Part shown: piece after piece, positions 1 through 4,873 of the stretch
Layout of the letters: each line of letters begins with the position of its first letter
How positions within the stretch are numbered: the stretch's first letter is position 1
Assembly (NCBI GenBank): GCA_002455335.1
Contig: DKKP01000411.1
Span: 1-8,682, forward strand
DNA: 8,682 bases
Origin: Anaerolineales bacterium UBA6663
GTDB taxonomy: Bacteria > Chloroflexota > Anaerolineae > Anaerolineales > UBA6663
Direction of reading: 5' to 3'
Notes under the pieces: generated by a model
Told to the model about the DNA's origin: nothing
What the model saw: only the letters and a program-made list of their open reading frames with translations
Database searches by the model: none
Made by a program: the position numbers and the translations under genes

Positions 1-128
1 ACCGGCGTCATCGCCCGCGACGCGATGACCGTCGCGACGATGTTCGCGGCATCGTGAAAGCCGTTGGTGTAATCGAAGAACAACACGATTACCACGGTCG
101 CCACGGCCAGCCAATATAGAGATTCCAT
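1..128 (-). CDS. PiT-family inorganic phosphate transporter, N-terminal fragment
   Basis: The 42 codons visible encode the start of a cation-coupled inorganic phosphate permease of the PiT/PHO4 family in the cytoplasmic membrane. The peptide begins MESLYWLAVATVVIVLFF, a hydrophobic first membrane segment. The family signature NGFHDAANIVATVIASRAM follows at residues 22-40, very close to the NGFHDxAN motif of bacterial Pit proteins, with the conserved Asp and Asn intact. The ATG at 126-128 is preceded on the minus strand by GAAAGGGGG (132-140), a purine-rich ribosome-binding site about three bases from the start. The gene runs off the left edge, so the C-terminal half and its second signature are not visible. 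It has the same orientation as the DUF47 and PiT genes upstream but lies 289 bases from them, with its own candidate promoter. Family assignment is firm from the signature; ion preference (proton or sodium) cannot be told. Confidence 0.9.
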   Translation of the reverse strand, partial: MESLYWLAVATVVIVLFFDYTNGFHDAANIVATVIASRAMTP

Positions 129-183
129 ACGCCCCCTTTCTGGTAAAGGTCCTCGCGGCCCTCTTCTTGTAAAAAGTGCGCGG

Positions 184-212
184 ATTATGCACGAAAATCA
201 GAAATTTTACAC
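184..212 (-). promoter_or_regulatory. Candidate promoter for the partial PiT gene
   Basis: On the minus strand a CATAAT hexamer (184-189, five of six matches to TATAAT) follows a weak GTGTAA -35 candidate (207-212, three of six matches) after a 17-base spacer. The spacer is AT-rich in an otherwise GC-rich region. Transcription would start near position 177, giving a leader of about 50 bases before the ATG at 128. This would let the partial PiT gene be expressed apart from the upstream PiT-DUF47 pair. The weak -35 is the main doubt. Confidence 0.35.
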
Positions 213-353
213 ATTCTGTTGGCGTCGGCAGCGTAGCCAGGGTGCCTTGGGGATGAATCGTGCGTCAGGAGGATCGGCGGCAAATCGCAAGTGGCCGCGG
301 CATGCTGCGCGGCGGGCCAAGCGCCCGAGTGGAATGCGTAGCCGGAGATACAG

Positions 354-385
354 ACGGGGAAAGGGCCTTGCGGCCGATTTCCCGT
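354..385 (-). terminator. Imperfect hairpin downstream of the DUF47 gene; possible weak terminator
   Basis: An inverted repeat begins 33 bases past the DUF47 stop codon. Outer arms 354-358 and 381-385 pair (ACGGG with CCCGT), then AAA with TTT after a one-base bulge, then GGCC with GGCC around a four-base loop after a small internal loop, for 12 pairs in all. On the minus strand it is followed by TCTGTATCT, which is only mildly T-rich, so a classical Rho-independent terminator is not proven. Its position, between the DUF47 stop and the candidate promoter of the next gene, fits a transcription boundary or a 3'-end stabiliser. Apart from this hairpin, a second small GC hairpin (about 295-312) and the candidate promoter, I see nothing in the gap 129-417. 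Confidence 0.35.
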
Positions 386-417
386 GCTTGCTTACCCGAC
401 TGCGCGGGAAGGAAGTT

Positions 418-1044
418 TCAGCAGAGCTTGACGACGATGTCCAGCAGTGTGCTGTTGCAGACGTTCAGGCGGTCTGCTGCACCCAGCAGTTGATTGTAGA
501 TTTCCTTGCGGCGGAAGATGTGGTGAAAATCGTTGTCGTTGAACAACTCGGCGAGGGCGCGCCGGTAGGACCTCGTGAACTTCTTCACGGCCTTTTCGGC
601 CTTGTCGGCATCGGCGCGGCCGCCCTTGGGGTTGCTGCCCAGGCGGCCGTAACCGGCGGCGATCGATACGGCGCCTTCCTTCAGGTAGGCTGCCATCTCG
701 ATGCAGTGCTTGTCGGCCTTCGTGCCGAGGAGGTCGGAGTCCATTTCGACGACGATGGTCTTGCAGCTATTAATGATCTCGTCGAGATTGATAATGGCTC
801 GGTGCAGGTCCTCGCGGTCGATCGGGGTCACGAACGAGTGGTTGAGCTCGTCGATCAGGATGCGGCGTACCTCGTCGGCGTCCTTCTCGATCGCGTGGAT
901 CGCGACGGCCTTGGCCTCGCTGGGCTCGCGGATGTACTCGAGCAAGACGTCCATGCCGCGCTGGGTGTGATGAGCTTGCTCGCAGATGAGCTTCATGAAT
1001 TGATCCGGCTTCGATCGTCGCCGGAACCATCGCTTCCACGTCAT
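418..1044 (-). CDS. DUF47 / PhoU-like protein partnered with a PiT permease
   Basis: This 208-residue cytoplasmic protein belongs to the DUF47 (PhoU_div) family, all-helical PhoU-like proteins that usually sit beside PiT genes and are thought to modulate phosphate uptake. Family hallmarks are EKDADEVRR (53-61), FVTPIDREDLHRAIINLDEI (71-90) and the C-terminal ADRLNVCNSTLLDIVVKL (190-207). Length is normal for the family. The first metal-binding-type ExxxD motif is present (E53, D57). In the second repeat the acidic residue four before D191 is Leu187, so that motif looks lost. An upstream in-frame start at 1146 would only add an Arg-rich stretch encoded inside the PiT gene. The ATG at 1042-1044 is preferred because it overlaps the PiT stop as ATGA and has GGAAAGGAAG just upstream. 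The overlap predicts translational coupling and matched amounts of permease and partner. The function is inferred from family and context. Confidence 0.9.
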   Translation of the reverse strand: MTWKRWFRRRSKPDQFMKLICEQAHHTQRGMDVLLEYIREPSEAKAVAIHAIEKDADEVRRILIDELNHSFVTPIDREDLHRAIINLDEIINSCKTIVVEMDSDLLGTKADKHCIEMAAYLKEGAVSIAAGYGRLGSNPKGGRADADKAEKAVKKFTRSYRRALAELFNDNDFHHIFRRKEIYNQLLGAADRLNVCNSTLLDIVVKLC

Positions 1045-2018
1045 AATCCGCTTCCTTTCCACAGCCAGAGGCTCAGCCCGGCCAGTCCGGCCGTGACGGG
1101 CAACGTCAGGGCCCAGGCCGTCAGCATCTCGCGCGCGATCTGCCATCGAACTTTGGAGAGCCGTTCCGCGCTCCCCACGCCGAAGACGGCTGTGCTGATC
1201 ACCTGGGTGCTGCTGACCGGCAGACCGATCAGGCTCGCGACAAGCACGACCAACCCGGAGGAGGTCTGCGCGCTCAGGCTGTGCACCGGCCGGACCTTGA
1301 TGATGCGCGCGCCCAACGTCCGGATCAACCGATACCCGCCCGACAGCATCCCCAGCGCGAACGCCGTTCCGCTGGCCAGGATCACCCAGGTCGGGATGTG
1401 GTCGTTGGGCGTCGCGCCTCCAAGGAACAGCGCCAGCGCGATCAGGCCCATGAACTTCTGAGCGTCATTTGACCCAACGGTCAGGGCCAGGCCAAGCGTC
1501 GTTCCGAGTTGCAGCCGTCGAAAGAGCACATTCACTCGCGGCGTGGCGTTTTGAAACAGCGCGAGCATCGCGCGCATCATCCAAAGCCCGGCCAGCAGAC
1601 CGAGCGGTGGGGAGACGAACAACCCGAGCAGCGTCTTGATCAGACCCACCGGTTGGATCGCCGAGAACCCGGCGACCGTCAGGCTGGCGCCGAGCAGTCC
1701 GCCGATCGTGGCCTGAGAGGCCGAGCAGGGGATGCCGATCAACCACGTGAGGGTGACCCAACAGGCTGCCGAGGCCAGGCCGCAGATCAAGACCTCAAGC
1801 GAGAGCGCGGCCGGAGCAATCAACTGCCGGCTGATCGTATCCGCGACGGCGGTCCCCAGGACGAGCGGCCCAAGCCAGGCGAGGGCCGCTGCAGACAGCA
1901 AAGCGACGCGGGGGCTCAAAGCCCGCGAGGAGATGACCGTCGCCACCACCGCCGCCGAACCGTGAAATCCCGCCAGAAAGGCATTGGCCAGGGCCAGAGC
2001 CAGCGCAACAATGTGCAA
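1041..2018 (-). CDS. PiT-family phosphate permease with an atypical first signature
   Basis: This 325-residue integral membrane protein has the inverted-repeat plan of PiT permeases, with many hydrophobic segments and no soluble domain. Four family landmarks are visible: GFHGSAAVVATVISSRALSP (17-36), GIPCSASQATIGGLLGAS (95-112), GSNDAQKFMGLI (182-193) and GLPVSSTQVISTAVFGVG (265-282). The second-half signature is nearly canonical. In the first, the usual NGFHDxAN reads AGFHGSAA, so the conserved Asp and Asn are Gly and Ala. The two loop motifs carry Gln where His is common. The start is taken as TTG at 2016-2018, since no ATG or GTG lies in frame before an upstream stop; GGAAA sits nine bases before it, a modest ribosome-binding site. 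The stop overlaps the DUF47 start. It is most likely a phosphate or related oxyanion transporter, but the changed motif leaves substrate and activity open. Confidence 0.88.
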   Translation of the reverse strand: MHIVALALALANAFLAGFHGSAAVVATVISSRALSPRVALLSAAALAWLGPLVLGTAVADTISRQLIAPAALSLEVLICGLASAACWVTLTWLIGIPCSASQATIGGLLGASLTVAGFSAIQPVGLIKTLLGLFVSPPLGLLAGLWMMRAMLALFQNATPRVNVLFRRLQLGTTLGLALTVGSNDAQKFMGLIALALFLGGATPNDHIPTWVILASGTAFALGMLSGGYRLIRTLGARIIKVRPVHSLSAQTSSGLVVLVASLIGLPVSSTQVISTAVFGVGSAERLSKVRWQIAREMLTAWALTLPVTAGLAGLSLWLWKGSGL

Positions 2019-2055
2019 ATTCGATGATTTCCAGAGAAAACGCCAGTGATGATGA

Positions 2056-2071
2056 CCACCTTAGTGGCCAC
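2056..2071. repeat. Overlapping inverted repeats upstream of the PiT-DUF47 pair
   Basis: CCAC-N4-GTGG (2056-2067) overlaps the perfect eight-base palindrome GTGGCCAC (2064-2071). The pair lies about 40-55 bases upstream of the TTG start of the PiT gene on the minus strand, so it could be a regulator-binding site or a leader hairpin for that operon. It does not resemble a Pho box I can name. No convincing minus-strand promoter is visible here; the best candidate (TTAAGG, 16 bases, TCTAAC) is poor. Confidence 0.3.
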
Positions 2072-2120
2072 AGTTAGAGTTGGTACGATGCGACCCTTAA
2101 TCCCACTCGAGCTTTGATTC

Positions 2121-2149
2121 TTGACTCTCCTCCGGCAGTCCCGTATAGT
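2121..2149 (+). promoter_or_regulatory. Sigma-70-type promoter of the GntR/glycan operon
   Basis: TTGACT (2121-2126, five of six matches to TTGACA) is followed after exactly 17 bases by TATAGT (2144-2149, five of six matches to TATAAT). Transcription would start near 2156, leaving a leader of about 36 bases before the regulator's ATG at 2192. A start here also rules out the longer in-frame TTG start at 2114, since that would lie upstream of the -35. This is the strongest promoter in the window, and the closely packed genes behind it suggest it drives the whole plus-strand block. Confidence 0.75.
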
Positions 2150-2168
2150 TGTAATGACGTCATACGAC
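2148..2168. promoter_or_regulatory. Palindromic candidate operator over the transcription start
   Basis: The perfect ten-base palindrome ATGACGTCAT (2154-2163) covers the predicted transcription start. It is embedded in a wider dyad, GTTGTA-N9-TACGAC (2148-2168), whose arms match at five of six positions. A repressor bound here would block the promoter at 2121-2149, so this is the natural autoregulatory site for the GntR/UTRA protein encoded 30 bases downstream. The assignment rests on position and symmetry. I cannot match it to a known GntR consensus, and I noticed no second perfect copy in the window. Confidence 0.5.
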
Positions 2169-2176
2169 ATTATAAT
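2149..2176 (+). promoter_or_regulatory. Possible second, overlapping promoter
   Basis: A perfect TATAAT (2171-2176) lies 16 bases after TTGTAA (2149-2154, four of six matches to TTGACA). It would start transcription near 2183, leaving fewer than ten bases before the ATG at 2192, which is nearly leaderless. The palindrome at 2154-2163 would lie in its spacer and so could also block it. The TATAAT sits inside the symmetric ATTATAAT (2169-2176), so it may simply be part of an AT-rich leader. Confidence 0.3.
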
Positions 2177-2191
2177 ACAGAACGAGCGAAA

Positions 2192-2974
2192 ATGATCCGT
2201 TCGGCACGCATCGAGAGCAAGACGCTGACCGAGGCCGCGCAGAAAACCCTGCGCCTGGCCATCGCTCAGGGCACGTACCGGCCCGGCAGCCAGCTCCCGA
2301 CCGAAGCCGAGTTGGGCGAGCAGCTGGGTGTCTCGCGGACTGTCGTTCGCGAAGCCCTTCGAGTGCTTCAGGACGAAGGGTTGATCATGCGGCGACATGG
2401 GGTCGGCACGTTCGTGCGCGATCAGGCCATCCTCAAAAATCTCAACTTCAACTACGGCATCACCGAGATGATCGAGTCGGCCGGTCTTGCGCCGGGCACG
2501 CCGCATCTCGCAGTTCTGCAAGAGGCAGCCGATGCCGACCAGGCGGGCCAACTGCGGCTCTCGGTGGGTGATCCGCTCGTCACGGTCGAGCGCGTCCGAA
2601 CCGCGGATGGACGGCCGGTGGTCTTCTCACTTGACACGGTGTCGCAAGCCCTGCTCGATCGGTCTGCGATCGATCTCAATCGGTTGTTGACCGAGTCGAT
2701 CTATGACGTCCTGCAGGCCGACCTGGGGCAGTTGATCGAGTACGGCGTTGCCCGCATCGCGCCGGTCGCGGCCCCGGGTCACGTAGCCGTCAGGCTGGGT
2801 CTCTCGCCTGGCGCGATGGTGCTCTCCATCGTCCAAACCGATTACTCCGCCGGCGATGAGCCGCTGTTGTATTCGCGCGAGTATCACCTGCCCGACGCCT
2901 TCGACTTCGTCGTCTGGCGGCGCGGCCCGGCCAAGTTGCGCGCGATCCGCAAGGACGCCGCCCAGGACTCGTGA
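2192..2974 (+). CDS. GntR-family (HutC/UTRA) transcriptional regulator
   Basis: This 260-residue cytoplasmic DNA-binding protein is probably the ligand-sensing repressor of the genes that follow. Residues 10-76 form the GntR winged helix-turn-helix, with LPTEAELGEQLGVSRTVVRE at 35-54 and the wing RRHGVGTFV at 67-75. Residues from about 90 to 245 form a UTRA effector domain of the HutC subfamily, ending in the typical LLYSREYHLPDAFDF (225-239). UTRA domains usually bind sugars, sugar phosphates or amino-acid derivatives. Length is typical. ATG 2192 is chosen over the in-frame TTG at 2114 because the latter precedes the promoter and would add 26 residues unlike the family. The ribosome-binding site is weak (AACGAG). 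The gene overlaps the next one as TGATG and is probably autoregulated through the palindrome at 2154-2163. Family is certain; the inducer is unknown. Confidence 0.93.
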   Translation: MIRSARIESKTLTEAAQKTLRLAIAQGTYRPGSQLPTEAELGEQLGVSRTVVREALRVLQDEGLIMRRHGVGTFVRDQAILKNLNFNYGITEMIESAGLAPGTPHLAVLQEAADADQAGQLRLSVGDPLVTVERVRTADGRPVVFSLDTVSQALLDRSAIDLNRLLTESIYDVLQADLGQLIEYGVARIAPVAAPGHVAVRLGLSPGAMVLSIVQTDYSAGDEPLLYSREYHLPDAFDFVVWRRGPAKLRAIRKDAAQDS

Positions 2975-3807
2975 TGAACCCCCGCGTCGCCTTTAGCACG
3001 CTGGCCTGTCCACATTGGGATATCGCCACCGTGCTGGCTGAAGCGACGCGCCACGGCTATGACGGGATCGAGTGGCGAGGCGGCGATCGGGGCCATGTAC
3101 GGCCGACGATGCCCGCGGCAGACAAGGCGCTGTTGCGCAAGACCGCCGGTGACGCGGGCCTGGCCGCGATCGCGGTGACGGCGTATTCGAGCCTGATCTC
3201 GGACGACGCCGCGGTGCGCCAGGCCCATGTTTCCGAACTCTGTCGCTACGCCGATCTGGCCGCCGAACTTGGCGCGCCGTGCGTCCGGGCCTTCATCGGC
3301 GCTCTGCCGCCCGGCACAGACCCGACGACGCGCTATGACCGGGTGGTCGAGTGCCTGCTCGCCGCGGCGGACTACGCCCACCGATTGGGGGTGAGCATCG
3401 CCCTCGAGCCGCACGACGACTTCGTCGGCTCGTCCGTGATCGCCGAGATCCTGCGGGCCGCGCCGCATCCGGCGTTGGGCGTGATCTGGGACATCGGCAA
3501 CGCCACAGCCATCGGTGAGGATCCATCCGATAGTTACCTGCTATTGCATGAGCGTCTGAGTTACGTGCAGGTCAAGGATGGCCGTGGGCGCGGCGATCAG
3601 TGGCAGTTGACGCGCCTGGGTGATGGCGACGTGCCCCTGCGACGGGCTTTTGATCTGCTGGCCGCCGGCGGTTATCGCGGGCCTCTCAGTGTGGAGTGGG
3701 AGTACGCCTGGCATCCGGAGCTCGATCCGCCCGAGATCGCTTTGCCTCAGGCAGCGGCATATATCCGGGGTCTGTGGCGCGACGCGAACTCCGGGTCGCA
3801 GCTGTGA
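2974..3807 (+). CDS. Sugar phosphate isomerase/epimerase-like TIM-barrel protein
   Basis: This 277-residue protein belongs to the xylose-isomerase-like TIM-barrel family (AP_endonuc_2 fold, IolE/hexulose-epimerase type), metal-dependent enzymes that isomerise, epimerise or dehydrate sugars and keto-inositols. Visible landmarks are the first strand VAFSTLACP (5-13), YDGIEWRGGDRG (29-40), IALEPHDDFVGSS (142-154), GVIWDIGNA (169-177), YVQVKDGRG (197-205) and PLSVEWEYAWHPEL (237-250). By comparison with D-tagatose 3-epimerase-type enzymes, the metal ligands should be Glu145, Asp173, a residue in the VxVKD motif, and Glu241. That third residue is usually His but here is Gln199. ATG 2974 shares its A with the regulator's TGA and has AGGA six bases upstream; GTG 2971 would add one codon. 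No signal peptide is present. Translational coupling to the GntR gene suggests it belongs to the regulated pathway. The substrate cannot be told; 3-keto-glycoside cleavage, inosose dehydration and ketose epimerisation are all possible for this fold. Confidence 0.88.
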   Translation: MNPRVAFSTLACPHWDIATVLAEATRHGYDGIEWRGGDRGHVRPTMPAADKALLRKTAGDAGLAAIAVTAYSSLISDDAAVRQAHVSELCRYADLAAELGAPCVRAFIGALPPGTDPTTRYDRVVECLLAAADYAHRLGVSIALEPHDDFVGSSVIAEILRAAPHPALGVIWDIGNATAIGEDPSDSYLLLHERLSYVQVKDGRGRGDQWQLTRLGDGDVPLRRAFDLLAAGGYRGPLSVEWEYAWHPELDPPEIALPQAAAYIRGLWRDANSGSQL

Positions 3808-3823
3808 TCCGTGTCCAAGATCC

Positions 3824-3866
3824 GGCATATGCCCAGGCATCAAGCTGGGCCTGTGCTTGAGCCCAG
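3824..3866 (+). other. Intercistronic palindrome plus two mutually exclusive hairpins
   Basis: The 72-base gap between the epimerase and the flavin oxidoreductase holds GGCATATGCC (3824-3833), a perfect ten-base palindrome, and three copies of one six-base arm. GCCCAG (3831-3836) and GCCCAG (3861-3866) flank CTGGGC (3845-3850), which can pair with either one but not both. Pairing with the second copy brings the stem within about five bases of the AGTGAGG ribosome-binding region of the next gene. No T-run follows, so it is not a simple terminator. It could tune translation or mRNA processing; a role is inferred from the geometry only. Confidence 0.4.
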
Positions 3867-3879
3867 TCAGTGAGGCACC

Positions 3880-4863
3880 ATGAAATTCGGATTCATCCCG
3901 ACCGAGGGCGGCGCGTTCTTTCAGGAGGCGCTGGCAGAGGCCGTTCTCGGCGAGGAGCTGGGGTTCGATTCCGTCTGGCTCGAGGAGCATCACGGCATCC
4001 GGGATCATTACTGGCCGTCGCCGCTCCTGGCGCTGGCCGGCATCGCGACCCGCACCTCGCGCGTGTTGCTCGGCACCGACATCGTCGTCCTGCCGTTCTA
4101 CCATCCGGTGCGCGCCGCCGAGGATGCGGCGTTGCTGGACGTGATGTCGAACGGGCGCGCGATCTTTGGGGCCGCCATCGGCTACCGGCCGCCCGAGTTC
4201 GAGTTGTACGGCGTGTCGCTCGACGATCGCGGCGCGCGCTATGCCGAGATGCTGACGATCATCAAGGCGTTGTGGACGCAGGAGAGCGTCGACTTCGCCG
4301 GGCGCTTCTACGCGATCAAGGGCACGATCGAGCCCAAACCCGCGCGTCCGATCCCGATCTGGCTCGGCGGATGGGGCGAGCTCTCGCTCAAGCGTGCGGC
4401 CCAACTTGGCGATGCCTGGGTGCCCGGCCCGACAGCCAGCCTCGAGAAGCTCCTCGCCGCGCAGAGCCAGTACCGCGCTGCCCTGGTCGCCGCCGGGAAG
4501 GATCCGGCCTCCGTGCCTACGCCCTTGACCCGCGAGGTGGTCATCGCCGAGACGCGTGAACAGGCCTGGGATCTGGCCGAGAAGTACGTCATGGTCAACT
4601 ACCGCGACGAGTATGGGGGCGGGTGGAAGCACCCGTTGATCGGTTCGCAGGATCAAACCCCCGTGAACCAGCTGGCGGCGTTGACTCGTGATCGTTTCAT
4701 CATCGGGGATCCCGACGATTGCGTCCGTGCGATCCGGCGGTTCTCCGAGGCCTTCGGCGTCGATCACCTGATCTGTCGGTTGTACTTCCCTGGCATGCCG
4801 CATGAGCACATCATGCGCGAGCTGGGTTTGCTGGCGCGCGAGGTCTTTCCGGCCTTCCGCTGA
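3880..4863 (+). CDS. LLM-class (luciferase-like) flavin-dependent oxidoreductase
   Basis: This 327-residue soluble protein has the bacterial luciferase-like TIM-barrel fold (PF00296), used by FMNH2-dependent monooxygenases and F420-dependent dehydrogenases or reductases. Landmarks are LGFDSVWLEEHHG (27-39), TSRVLLGTDIVVLPFYHPVR (59-78), MSNGRAIFGAAIGYRPPEFE (89-108), LDDRGARYAEML (114-125), PIPIWLGGWGE (157-167) and the C-terminal IIGDPDDCVRAI (274-285). Length is typical. The ATG at 3880 follows GAGG (3872-3875) by four bases, a slightly tight spacing. It lies between a sugar epimerase and a glycan-cleaving candidate, so it probably acts on a sugar-derived intermediate rather than an alkane or aldehyde. 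No flavin reductase is encoded in the window, so reduced flavin must come from elsewhere or the cofactor is F420. FMN or F420 use and the reaction cannot be decided from the motifs I can see. Confidence 0.87.
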   Translation: MKFGFIPTEGGAFFQEALAEAVLGEELGFDSVWLEEHHGIRDHYWPSPLLALAGIATRTSRVLLGTDIVVLPFYHPVRAAEDAALLDVMSNGRAIFGAAIGYRPPEFELYGVSLDDRGARYAEMLTIIKALWTQESVDFAGRFYAIKGTIEPKPARPIPIWLGGWGELSLKRAAQLGDAWVPGPTASLEKLLAAQSQYRAALVAAGKDPASVPTPLTREVVIAETREQAWDLAEKYVMVNYRDEYGGGWKHPLIGSQDQTPVNQLAALTRDRFIIGDPDDCVRAIRRFSEAFGVDHLICRLYFPGMPHEHIMRELGLLAREVFPAFR

Positions 4864-4873
4864 GTCGTCCAGC

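Noticed and set aside
187..1461. A 424-codon open frame on the plus strand across the DUF47 and PiT genes
   Set aside because: It runs antisense to two genes with clear family motifs, and its product has no recognisable domain. Long antisense frames are expected in GC-rich coding DNA.
2019..2120. A promoter for the PiT-DUF47 pair (TTAAGG, 16 bases, TCTAAC, minus strand)
   Set aside because: Only three and four of six positions match the hexamers, which is no better than chance in this region.
3870..4559. A 229-codon plus-strand open frame overlapping the flavin oxidoreductase in another frame
   Set aside because: The product is Arg-rich and lacks motifs, while the other frame encodes a complete luciferase-like protein.
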